A DNA stretch of 33,087 nucleotides from Deltaproteobacteria bacterium. Lineage in GTDB: Bacteria; Desulfobacterota; Dissulfuribacteria; Dissulfuribacterales; Dissulfuribacteraceae. A program made the position numbers and the translations under genes. The notes under the pieces were generated by a model. That model was not told where the DNA came from, searched no databases, and saw nothing but the letters and a program-made list of their open reading frames with translations. Each line of letters opens with the position of its first letter. Positions within the stretch are counted from its first letter, which is position 1. Below are positions 24,064-32,689 of the stretch, piece after piece. Location: positions 1 to 33,087 of the forward strand of contig WGBU01000055.1 of the NCBI GenBank assembly GCA_015494155.1, written 5' to 3'.

Positions 24064-26958
24064 ATGAACGTTTTTTCTGAAGAAAAATTTTTAAGGTATC
24101 TTGGGCTAATAGACTCGGTCATCTATGTAGTTGAGATAAAGGGTGATTCATATAGCCCAAAATGGGTGAGTCCCAATATTGAACGCATACTTGGTTACAC
24201 AGTAGACGAGGCCTTGGCACCCAATTGGTGGTATGACCACATCCATCCAGATGACAGGCGAGAGGTAGAACGGCGTCAGGCAAAGCTCTTCAAGTACCAT
24301 TCCCTCCAACACAAATACAGACTCAGAAAAAAGGATGGTGGATATATATGGGTGTTTGATAAGCTAGGCTTTTACCCAGATGATGAAGGCGAGGGTGGAG
24401 AGTTGGTTGGATCTATCACAGATGTTACCTCTGAGGTGGACCTAGAGGAGAGGGCAAGAGAGAGTGAGGAGCGCTTTAGACTTTCATTCCATACAAATCC
24501 AGATGCAGTAAATATCTCAAGGCTCCCGGATGGGGTCATTATAGATGTCAACAAGGGCTTCTGTCGCACATTTGGCTATTCTAGAGATGAGATTTTGGGC
24601 AGCACCAGCCTAGGGCTTGATCTCTGGGCAGACCGGAGCGTACGAGACGAACTCCTTTTTAGACTCGAGGAGCTTGGTGAGATACGTGGTGAAAAGGTGA
24701 GATTTCGCAGGCGTGATGGCTCATGTTTTACAGGGTTATTGAGTGCCTCGATCTTTGATGTTAAAGGCGAGAAGTATTGTCTTTCGGTTACAAGGGACAT
24801 TGAAGACCTGTTAGGGGCAACAAGGGAGCTCCAGCGACGTGAGCGCATGTTGAGGGATGCCCAGCGCATTGCCAATGTGGGTTGCTGGGAACTCGACATC
24901 CTGGCAGACAGGCTCTGGTGGTCAGACGAGGTATATCGCATCTTTGAAATTGACAAGGAGGGATTTGGTGCCACATATGAGGCATTTTTAGATGTCGTTC
25001 ACCCAGAAGATAGGGAGCTAGTCAATGATGCCTATACTAAATCCCTTGCCACAAAGAGGCCCTACGCAGTGGAGCATAGGCTTCTTCTGCCAGATGGTCG
25101 TATAAAATGGGTAGAGGAACAGTGTGAGACCTTTTTTGATGAAAAGGGCAGGCCCATTAGATCCATTGGTACAGTCCTGGACATAACAGAGAAGAAACAG
25201 GCCTACCTCACCATAAAAGAGAACGAGGAGCGCTACAGATATCTCTTTGAAAATTCACCAACGCCTCTTTGGGAAGAAGATCTATCAGAGATGGTTCGAT
25301 ACTTGAACGAGGTGGTGGTGCCATTGGCAGGGGGCGAACCTGAAATCGAGAGATTCCTTTCGGATAATCCAGAATATCTTGAAGAGTGTATAAGGCGTGT
25401 AAAGGTCATAAATATCAACAAGGCGGCATTAGAGCTCCATGGTGCCTCTAGAAAGGAAGAGCTCCTCGAAGGTCTTAATAAAATCTTCACCAAGGAGACA
25501 TACCAGGTCTTCCTAAAGCAGATCGTTGCCATTTGTAAGGGGCGAGACTTGTTCGAGACAGAGTCAGTGGTGAGGACCTTAGAAGGTGATAAAAAAAATG
25601 TGCTAGTACGGTTCAACCTTAGAAGGGGTGGGGCCGATGCTGGTTCAACCCATGCTACATATCATGCCATAGTCTCTACATCAGATATCACCCCCCTTAA
25701 GGACGTACAAAAGAGGTTGAAGCAGCATTCTCACTATGTGGAGACCCTGTTAGAGCTGGATAGGGCCATCTTAGAGGCAAGGGGTATAGAGAAGGTCATC
25801 GATGTATCCTTGGGGTGTGTGGAGAAGATAATCAAGGGCGACAGGACCTCTGTTGCCCTTTTACACGATGGGCCTGAAAAGATTAAGATATATGCAAAGG
25901 GGCTTTTAGATGATCAATATGGTCAGGGGCTCTCGATCCCACTGGAACAAGCCTTCCCCAATCTTGAGAAGCTAAGAGATGGCATCATAGTCATGGATGA
26001 AGGGGCAGATAACTCCAGCCCCTTGAATACAGAGGTGTGTAGAGAGCTTTCTCAAATTGGTATAACGGGCTTTCTTAGTTGCCCCATCCTGGCACGAGGA
26101 AAGTTTTATGGCTCTCTCAACATTGGGTTTAGGCATCAGAGAAAATTGACCAATGAGGAGGTGGAATTTCTCAAGGGCATAACTGCTACACTGGCCATCG
26201 CCCTTGAAAAGGAGAGCCTCATAGAGCGATTGAAGAAGAGTGAAAACGCCCTTGAAAAGAGGGTGGAGGAGCGCACGAGACAGCTATTTGAGGCGAACAG
26301 GGAGTTAGAGGCATTTGTCCACTCTGTCTCCCACGATCTCAGGGCGCCACTTAGGGCCATAAAGGGTTTTTCCAAGATATTAAATGAGGATTACTTTGAT
26401 CTCTTGGACCAAGAGGGGAGGCGTATACTCGGTGTGATCATTGAAAACGCACACCTCATGGGGAGATTCATAGAGGACCTGCTGCGCCTCTCAAAGGTAG
26501 GAAGAAAAGAGCTGGTAAAGACGAAGATAGACATGAAGGGCATGGCCTGGTCCATCTACCATGAGGTCACCACAGAGGAAGAACGGAATAGAATCGAGTT
26601 CATATTGAGAGATCTCCCAGATGCAGAGGGAGACCCCGCTTTGATCAGACATCTTTTTTCGAATCTCATCTCAAATGCCGTAAAATTTTCACAAAAGCGT
26701 AAAAGGCCAGAGATCGAGGTGGGTTTTATGGATGAAGGTGGAGTAGTCACATATTTCATTCGGGACAATGGAGTAGGCTTTGACCCGTGTCATAGGAATG
26801 AGATCTTCAAGATCTTTAAGAGGTTTCACCCTGTAGAGGAATTTGAAGGCACAGGCGTTGGACTCTCCATTGTAGAGCGGATCGTGAAAAGACATGGAGG
26901 CACCATATTTGCCACAGGTAAACCTGGAGAGGGGGCAACATTCTACTTCACCTTGTAG
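24064..26958 (+). CDS. Soluble multi-PAS/GAF sensor histidine kinase
   Basis: A 964-residue kinase with no membrane segment, so it senses cytoplasmic signals. Domain order: PAS about 15-125 (WVSPNIERILGYTVDEAL), PAS 140-250, PAS 270-375 (PEDRELVNDAY), a degenerate PAS 390-545, GAF 565-710, a coiled linker, HisKA with His757 (VSHDLRAPLR), and HATPase with N box near 868, DNGVGFD and GTGVGLSIVERIVKRHGG. The catalytic end is bacteriophytochrome-like. No heme or flavin residue can be assigned. The start has GGAG directly against the ATG, which is poor, so a later start is possible. The next gene on the strand is a hybrid kinase with an N-terminal receiver, a plausible phosphotransfer partner. Confidence 0.9.
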   Translation: MNVFSEEKFLRYLGLIDSVIYVVEIKGDSYSPKWVSPNIERILGYTVDEALAPNWWYDHIHPDDRREVERRQAKLFKYHSLQHKYRLRKKDGGYIWVFDKLGFYPDDEGEGGELVGSITDVTSEVDLEERARESEERFRLSFHTNPDAVNISRLPDGVIIDVNKGFCRTFGYSRDEILGSTSLGLDLWADRSVRDELLFRLEELGEIRGEKVRFRRRDGSCFTGLLSASIFDVKGEKYCLSVTRDIEDLLGATRELQRRERMLRDAQRIANVGCWELDILADRLWWSDEVYRIFEIDKEGFGATYEAFLDVVHPEDRELVNDAYTKSLATKRPYAVEHRLLLPDGRIKWVEEQCETFFDEKGRPIRSIGTVLDITEKKQAYLTIKENEERYRYLFENSPTPLWEEDLSEMVRYLNEVVVPLAGGEPEIERFLSDNPEYLEECIRRVKVININKAALELHGASRKEELLEGLNKIFTKETYQVFLKQIVAICKGRDLFETESVVRTLEGDKKNVLVRFNLRRGGADAGSTHATYHAIVSTSDITPLKDVQKRLKQHSHYVETLLELDRAILEARGIEKVIDVSLGCVEKIIKGDRTSVALLHDGPEKIKIYAKGLLDDQYGQGLSIPLEQAFPNLEKLRDGIIVMDEGADNSSPLNTEVCRELSQIGITGFLSCPILARGKFYGSLNIGFRHQRKLTNEEVEFLKGITATLAIALEKESLIERLKKSENALEKRVEERTRQLFEANRELEAFVHSVSHDLRAPLRAIKGFSKILNEDYFDLLDQEGRRILGVIIENAHLMGRFIEDLLRLSKVGRKELVKTKIDMKGMAWSIYHEVTTEEERNRIEFILRDLPDAEGDPALIRHLFSNLISNAVKFSQKRKRPEIEVGFMDEGGVVTYFIRDNGVGFDPCHRNEIFKIFKRFHPVEEFEGTGVGLSIVERIVKRHGGTIFATGKPGEGATFYFTL

Positions 26959-27052
26959 TATGTGGTAGTGTATCCTAACACTATGTGAACACCTGGTGCC
27001 GCCCATGGGCCTTTAGATGTTGGAAAAAAATTTTCGAGGAGATGAGAGATCA

Positions 27053-29707
27053 ATGGAACAAAGGCCACTTCGGATATTGATAGTGGAGGATTTATCTACT
27101 GATGCTGAATTGATAAGACGTGAATTAAATGGCCTTGGGGTTCCCATTGAGACAATGGTTGTTCACGATGGTGAGGGGCTAAAAGATGCGCTCTTAGAGT
27201 TTAAACCAGATATTGTCCTGTCTGATTATCTCATGCCAGGGTTTTCCGGCATGGAGGCCCTTAGGATAGTGCATTCCTTTGATCCTGATTTGCCGTTTAT
27301 CATAGTCACAGGTTCTACCAATGAGCTGATCGCAGTGGACTGCATGAAGGCAGGTGCATGGGACTACTGCCTAAAGGAGAAACTCTCAAGGCTCGTCCCA
27401 GCTGTGAGGGCCGCCCTACAGAAAAAGCATCTAATAGAGGAAAAAAAGGCGGCTACACAGGCATTAAAGGCAAGTGAAGAACAGTTCAAGAACATCATTG
27501 AGAATTCTCCAATTGGCATGGTGGTAGTAGGACCAGATGAGAAGATACTCTTTGTAAATAAAGTCGCCTTCACGCTCTCTCGGGCAAGGGACAAGTCTGA
27601 GGTCCTGGGTAGACCAATATGGGACTTTATACACCCATCCTCTCTCGATCTAGTCAAAGGGAGGGTGGAACGCCTTCGGGAAAAACAGGTACCTGGCATC
27701 ACAGTGGAACGATTCCTGAGAGTGGATGGCAGTGAATTGGATGTGGAGGTGAATTCTGTACCAATCAAATTTAATGGCGCTGAAGCCTTTTTGGTAATCT
27801 TCAAGGATATAACCAAAGAAAGGGAACTCATTCAAAGATACCAGGCTATTATCGAAAATACTAGCGATGCGATATTCCTTGCAACAGATGGAAGGTTCGA
27901 GTTTGTCAATCCAAGATTCAAAGAGCTCTTTGGTTATACGCTGGATGAGTTGAGGGCACCTGGTGTGACTATGCTGGATCTTGTCTCGCCTGAGTCCCAC
28001 GAGTGGGTGATAAAGCGCCTCGAGATGGTCAGGCAGGGGTGTGAGCCAGACCGGTTCTGTGAATTCGTAGGCCTTACAAAAGACGGGTCCAAGATCTATT
28101 GCGAGGCCAGCACTAGCGTTGTGGAACTCAAGGGGAAGAGATCAGTCCTTGGGATTATTAGGGATAAGACTGTGGAGAGAAAGGTCCAGGACCAGTTGAG
28201 GAAGCTCTCGAAGGTGGTCACTCAAAACCCCCTGTCCATTGTCATCACCGATGACAAAGGGCGTATTGAATATGTCAATCCTGCATTTTCAAAGATCACT
28301 GGCTATAGTCAGGAAGAGGTCATAGGTAAAAATCCCCGAATATTACAATCTGGCCTTACACCCAGGGAGACCTTTGAGGATTTATGGACAACCATACTCT
28401 CCAAACGGGTGTGGAAGGGTGAGTTCATAAACAAAAAAAAGGATGGGTCTATCTTTTATGAAGAGGCGATTATAAGTCCCATACTAGATGAGAGTGGGGA
28501 GATCACCAATTTTGTGGCTGTGAAAGAAGACATCACAAGGAGGAAGGAGCTTGAGGAACGGGTGAGACAGGCCCAGAAGATGGAGGCAATTGGGACTCTT
28601 GCAGGGGGGATTGCCCACGATTTCAACAACATCCTCATGCCCATAATGGGGTATGCAGAACTGGCCCAGAACATGCTACCAGAGGGCAGTAAAATTAAGG
28701 GGTACATACAAGAGATCCACAAGGCCACAAAGCGCGCAAAAGACCTGGTACAACAAATCCTTAAGGTGAGCCGTCAGACCCCTGTTTCCCAGAAGGACGT
28801 GGATATAGTCCCAGTAGTCAAGGAGACCCTTAAGCTCTTGAGGGCCGCCCTTCCCTCAACAATCACCCTGGAACAGGAGATCTCTTTGGATAGGGCAGTG
28901 ATAGAGGGTGATCCAGTAGATATACACCAGGTACTGATGAACCTGTGCATCAATGCACAACACGCCATGCCAGAGGGAGGCACCCTCAGGGTCGAGCTAG
29001 GGAGGGAGAGCGCAGAGACCCCAATAGTTGACACACACCCACAGCTTCCCCCAGGGGAATATATCAAGCTCGTGGTGGCAGACACTGGAACTGGTATAGA
29101 AAAGTCCATACTGCCAAAGATCTTCGACCCATACTTTACTACAAAAGAGAGGGAGAAGGGGACAGGGCTTGGACTTGCAGTGGTCCAGGGCGTTGTAAAC
29201 CGTTCACATGGGGGGATTCGCGTAAAAAGCGAGCTTGGAAAGGGCACCACATTTACCATCTTCATCCCTGTGAGTAGAGATGTCAATGAAACAGACGAGG
29301 TGGTTTCTTCCTCGGATCTCTCACACCTTTTCTCAAGTGGGAGACAGGAGAAGATACTCTTAATAGATGACGATCCCCTGGTGTTGGAGCTCACAGAGGA
29401 GATGCTCAGGCAGTTTGGGTATGACGTTATACCTGTTATGGACCCCAAGAAGGCCCTTGAGCGTTTTAAAGAGTCGCCTGGTTCATTTCATTTGGTAATC
29501 ACAGATATGACCATGCCAGGTATTACAGGAGATATACTCCTTAAGGCAATAAGGGAGATAAGGCCAGAGATACCAGTCATAATCACTACAGGTTATCATG
29601 AACGCATGGACGAAGAGATGGCAAAAAAGATTGGCGCCTCAAGATACTTGGAAAAGCCCTTTAGTATGGAGTCTCTGGCAGAGGCAGTGATGGACCTACT
29701 CGCCTAA
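27053..29707 (+). CDS. Hybrid sensor kinase: receiver-PAS-PAS-PAS-HisKA-HATPase-receiver
   Basis: An 884-residue cytoplasmic protein. An N-terminal receiver (about 5-120, phospho-acceptor Asp58 in VLSDYLMPG) is followed by three PAS domains (about 140-255, 262-375, 385-500), HisKA with His522 (GGIAHDFNNILMP), HATPase (GTGLGLAVVQGVV) and a second receiver (Asp818 in VITDMTMPG). No DNA-binding or enzymatic output is fused. ATG 27053 is preferred (GAGGAG upstream) over the ATG at 27017, which has no ribosome site and adds 12 residues. It lies 94 bp after the other kinase, with which it may form a relay through the N-terminal receiver. Confidence 0.9.
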   Translation: MEQRPLRILIVEDLSTDAELIRRELNGLGVPIETMVVHDGEGLKDALLEFKPDIVLSDYLMPGFSGMEALRIVHSFDPDLPFIIVTGSTNELIAVDCMKAGAWDYCLKEKLSRLVPAVRAALQKKHLIEEKKAATQALKASEEQFKNIIENSPIGMVVVGPDEKILFVNKVAFTLSRARDKSEVLGRPIWDFIHPSSLDLVKGRVERLREKQVPGITVERFLRVDGSELDVEVNSVPIKFNGAEAFLVIFKDITKERELIQRYQAIIENTSDAIFLATDGRFEFVNPRFKELFGYTLDELRAPGVTMLDLVSPESHEWVIKRLEMVRQGCEPDRFCEFVGLTKDGSKIYCEASTSVVELKGKRSVLGIIRDKTVERKVQDQLRKLSKVVTQNPLSIVITDDKGRIEYVNPAFSKITGYSQEEVIGKNPRILQSGLTPRETFEDLWTTILSKRVWKGEFINKKKDGSIFYEEAIISPILDESGEITNFVAVKEDITRRKELEERVRQAQKMEAIGTLAGGIAHDFNNILMPIMGYAELAQNMLPEGSKIKGYIQEIHKATKRAKDLVQQILKVSRQTPVSQKDVDIVPVVKETLKLLRAALPSTITLEQEISLDRAVIEGDPVDIHQVLMNLCINAQHAMPEGGTLRVELGRESAETPIVDTHPQLPPGEYIKLVVADTGTGIEKSILPKIFDPYFTTKEREKGTGLGLAVVQGVVNRSHGGIRVKSELGKGTTFTIFIPVSRDVNETDEVVSSSDLSHLFSSGRQEKILLIDDDPLVLELTEEMLRQFGYDVIPVMDPKKALERFKESPGSFHLVITDMTMPGITGDILLKAIREIRPEIPVIITTGYHERMDEEMAKKIGASRYLEKPFSMESLAEAVMDLLA

Positions 29708-30177
29708 TCTTTAAGGGACCTAAGCCTCTTGGCCCGCCTCCGCTTTGCCTCCTGATACCGCCTCTTCTCTGTCTCTGTTTCAGGGACGAGTGGTGGTATG
29801 GGTGTTGGGCGGTTGTTTTCATCTAGTGCCACAAACGTGAGGTATGCAGAGGCAGTGTGCCTCACGGTCCCGCTAGTGAGGTGTTCTGCCTCTACCCTCA
29901 CCCCTATCTCCATGGAGGTGCGCCCAACATAGTTCAAAGAGGCCTTCAGGGTGACCAACTCCCCAACGTATACAGGATAGAGGAATTTGAAGCTGTCGAT
30001 ACAAAGGGTCACACAGTTTTTCCTAGAGTGTCTTACAGCAACCACATAGGCAGCATTGTCCACGAGCTTCATAATGGTCCCGCCGTGGACATTGCCTGAG
30101 GGATTGGCATCTTCTGGCAACATGACCTGAGACAAGATGACAGCCGATTCCCTGGGACTCTTTCCAACAGTTGTCAT
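29704..30177 (-). CDS. Acyl-CoA thioesterase, hotdog fold (YciA/BACH-like)
   Basis: Cytoplasmic hotdog thioesterase of 157 residues that hydrolyses acyl-CoA. The signature NPSGNVHGGTIMKLVDNAA (residues 25-43) contains the conserved Asn and catalytic Asp; KFLYPVYVGELVTLKASLNYVGRTSMEIGV and the basic C-terminal tail are typical of YciA/acyl-CoA thioesterase 7-like enzymes. It has a good ribosome site (GAGGAG). The gene is convergent with the hybrid kinase and their stop regions overlap by 4 bp. It is unrelated in function to its neighbours as far as can be seen. Confidence 0.88.
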   Translation of the reverse strand: MTTVGKSPRESAVILSQVMLPEDANPSGNVHGGTIMKLVDNAAYVVAVRHSRKNCVTLCIDSFKFLYPVYVGELVTLKASLNYVGRTSMEIGVRVEAEHLTSGTVRHTASAYLTFVALDENNRPTPIPPLVPETETEKRRYQEAKRRRAKRLRSLKD

Positions 30178-30511
30178 GCCTTTGTGCTCCTCAATTTGTT
30201 GGTGTTGTATGAAAAAAGATCAAATAAAGGGTATGCCATCCATCCACAGATGCAACTATTAACTTTCCATAAAAAATTTATAGTTTAAGAAAAAGCGCCG
30301 ATATGTAATTAGGAAAATTTGCCTTACAACCTGAATCTTATAAGGGGCTAGTTTATAGAAAATATGAGAATCAAGGGGGAAAGACATACTTTTTGAACCC
30401 CGTGCCCCGAGCGAAAAAGTGGAATGGGTGCTAAATAGCCCGAGGGTTGGTAATAGGGGCCCATTTCACGATTTTAGGATTTAGATAGAAATATCACAAA
30501 GGAGCGTAACT
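30178..30511. other. Divergent spacer with long leader upstream of the chemotaxis receptor
   Basis: A 334-bp gap between the thioesterase and the receptor. The half next to the thioesterase is AT-rich. The half next to the receptor (about 30395-30470) is G/C-rich and carries the inverted repeat at 30419-30469. No ORF is convincing. Confidence 0.45.
30419..30469 (+). promoter_or_regulatory. Stem-loop in the receptor leader
   Basis: GTGGAATGGG (30419-30428) can pair over all 10 positions (one G-U) with CCCATTTCAC (30460-30469). The 31-nt loop contains two short pairings of its own (GCTA/TAGC and CCC/GGG). It ends 42 bp before the receptor ATG. It matches no riboswitch class I know, and could be an attenuator or a structured leader. 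Confidence 0.4.
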
Positions 30512-32260
30512 ATGGGATTCTGGTCGAGACTCAATCTCACAACAAAGGTGCTCTCATCAGTCCTTGCAACCATATTGCTTGTGGCCTTTTTCATCATTTT
30601 GTTTGGGGGCTATCGTGAATATGAAAAGACCAAAAAGGCTGCCCAACACGAGGCCAAGGCCATCTTGCTCCAGGGAGAAGCGGTCAGGGAGATGGTGGCT
30701 ACTTTAAATCAAAAGGGGGCGTTCAAGGACTATATCGAAGATCTCAAGGTGAAATTGAGGAGCGATGATCCCTCTATTAAGGAGAAGGCCATAAAAGACT
30801 TTTTGGACACAGTACCAGTGGTCTCTTCCATCTATATGCTATCTCGAAACGCAAAAAAGGGAGGCTATATCCTGAGGGTGCCCAAGGTATCCCCAAGGAA
30901 TCCAAAAAATATACCGGATGAAGTGGAACTCAAGGCCCTCGAGAGATTGAAGCAAGAAAGACTCAAGGAACTTGCCCTTATCACAGACTATAAGGACCCA
31001 TCCACAGGAAAGTTGCGTCCTGCCATTAGATATTTTAGACCCGTTGTTCTCACTAAAGAATGCGAGATGTGTCATGGCGACCCAAGGCTCTCGTCCAAAT
31101 TGTGGGGCAATGACCAGGGCCTCGACCCCACTGGCGCTAGGATGGAAGGCTGGAAGGCCGGAGAAATTCATGGTGCATTCGAGATCATTTATTATCTCGA
31201 TGAGCCACTAAAACAGATGATTCGTAACCAGATTGTAGTTGGTGGCTTCATACTCTTGGGGATGCTGCTCGTAGTGCTCTTGGTGTCTATAGTAGTGAAT
31301 CGAGTGGTAAAACGGCCTATAGATCAACTTATCGCCTTGGCCGAGAGGATGGCAAGCGGTGATTTTACTGGCACTGTGTCAATAAATACACAGGATGAGC
31401 TTGGTCGTTTGGGTATGGCATTTAAAAAGATGCAGGAAGGGCTCTTGAGGTTGTTCCAAAATACCAAAAAGAGCGCAGAGAATGTAGCTGGTTCTGCCGC
31501 AAGGCTTCTTGAAGTGAGTGAGGAGATGTCGAGACAGAGTGACATCTCACTAAAATCTGCAAAGGAGGCAGCTGAGACGAGCGAGAATGCGAGCAAAAAC
31601 ATCGATACCATAGCATCTTCTGTAGAGGATTTTTCCATTGCCTCTCAGGAGATCGCAACCAATGTCACACAGGCAGCATCCATCAGCAATACTGCGAAAG
31701 AACAGATGTCTCGTTCAAGTGAATATGTTTTTAAGCTGGGTGAGAGTTCTGAAGAAATAGGGACTGCTATAAAACTGATTAGTGACATCGCCGAACAGAC
31801 CAATCTCCTAGCCCTAAATGCCACAATAGAGGCAGCAAGGGCAGGAGAGGCGGGCAAGGGCTTTGCCGTGGTGGCCAATGAGGTGAAGGAACTTGCAAAA
31901 CAGACTGCCCAGGCAGCCGAAGACATCACCAACATGATCCAGAACATCCAAATGGATACAAAGAGTGCCGTGGACGCCATTGAGGATGTGAGCAATATAA
32001 TAGATCAGTTGAATGATATAAACAACACGATCGCCTCTGCTGTGGAGGAACAGACGGCTACAGTGAATGAGATCACAGCAAACATTACGAGTGCCGCTGA
32101 ATCCACAAAGGAGGTGTCAAATATCGTGACCCAAGTTGCAGATTCTAGTAGTCACACCTCAGAGTGTGCACAAGAGACCAAGAGGCAGGCAGAACACCTG
32201 GCACAACTCTCTGAAGAACTCTCAAGTATTATAAGTTCATTCAAGGTGAGGGAGGACTAA
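30512..32260 (+). CDS. Methyl-accepting chemotaxis protein with periplasmic heme c (DUF3365) sensor
   Basis: A 582-residue receptor. TM1 is about 13-33; the periplasmic sensor about 35-235 is a DUF3365/Tll0287-like domain with one heme c motif, CEMCH at 184-188; TM2 is about 240-264; HAMP about 264-318; the long signalling coil has the conserved hairpin tip EQTNLLALNATIEAARAGEAGKGFAVVANEVKELA (about 427-460). Heme sensors of this kind are expected to read redox state, oxygen, NO or related ligands and steer CheA through CheW. There is no C-terminal CheR-tethering pentapeptide. The start follows AAAGGAG. No che genes are nearby, so it feeds a distant pathway. Confidence 0.92.
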   Translation: MGFWSRLNLTTKVLSSVLATILLVAFFIILFGGYREYEKTKKAAQHEAKAILLQGEAVREMVATLNQKGAFKDYIEDLKVKLRSDDPSIKEKAIKDFLDTVPVVSSIYMLSRNAKKGGYILRVPKVSPRNPKNIPDEVELKALERLKQERLKELALITDYKDPSTGKLRPAIRYFRPVVLTKECEMCHGDPRLSSKLWGNDQGLDPTGARMEGWKAGEIHGAFEIIYYLDEPLKQMIRNQIVVGGFILLGMLLVVLLVSIVVNRVVKRPIDQLIALAERMASGDFTGTVSINTQDELGRLGMAFKKMQEGLLRLFQNTKKSAENVAGSAARLLEVSEEMSRQSDISLKSAKEAAETSENASKNIDTIASSVEDFSIASQEIATNVTQAASISNTAKEQMSRSSEYVFKLGESSEEIGTAIKLISDIAEQTNLLALNATIEAARAGEAGKGFAVVANEVKELAKQTAQAAEDITNMIQNIQMDTKSAVDAIEDVSNIIDQLNDINNTIASAVEEQTATVNEITANITSAAESTKEVSNIVTQVADSSSHTSECAQETKRQAEHLAQLSEELSSIISSFKVRED

Positions 32261-32318
32261 ACGGAGACACCTTGAAGAGTTTTAGTGGGATGGACGGCCC
32301 CTTTGGATTGTGTGGCCC

Positions 32319-32689
32319 CTATAAGGAAAAGAGTGAAACATAGTGATAGTCCCCGCACTCTATAGTCTTTTCTGGTTTAAAGCCAAAGGGGCTAACCAGT
32401 CTTTCCACCTCTTCTGGCGCAAGCCTTATAGCCTTGGGTGGGCCTGGTGGGCCATCTATCTTCTTAAACTCAAGGACTGCAAAGGTGCCCCCTGGCCTTA
32501 GACCCTCTTTATCTCTTGAAGGGCACCATGTGATGTGCCATCTTGAAAGAGGTCGTGTAGCACCGTTGCCATGAGGCAGAGGTCTATGAGCAGTACAGAA
32601 TCCCGTTTTAGCGGGAGGACAGAGAGCAGTCTATCGAGGTCGATTAGGTCAAAACTGCTCTTCCCTGCTGCAATAGGACTTTTCTTCAT
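32319..32689 (-). pseudogene. Decayed class I SAM-dependent methyltransferase
   Basis: The remnant begins MKKSPIAAGKSSFDLIDLDR (ATG at 32689, overlapping the stop of the upstream radical SAM gene) and runs in frame to a TAA at 32498-32500. In the next frame the family text continues without a break: LRPGGTFAVLEFKKIDGPPG to the stop at 32319-32321. One base is missing near 32501. The text also jumps from the first beta strand (SVLLIDL) straight to CLMATVLHDL, so the Gly-rich SAM-binding motif and about 80-90 residues expected between them are lost. Both lesions imply a dead gene unless the frameshift is an assembly error; the deletion cannot be explained that way as easily. Confidence 0.72.

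Noticed and set aside
28774-29448. 224-codon frame antisense to the hybrid kinase
   Set aside because: Shadow of the HATPase and receiver coding region; composition is Ser/Thr-rich without motifs.
32498-32503. Selenocysteine or programmed recoding in the methyltransferase remnant
   Set aside because: The in-frame stop is TAA, not TGA, the continuation is in another frame with no slippery sequence, and a core motif is deleted. Gene decay is simpler.
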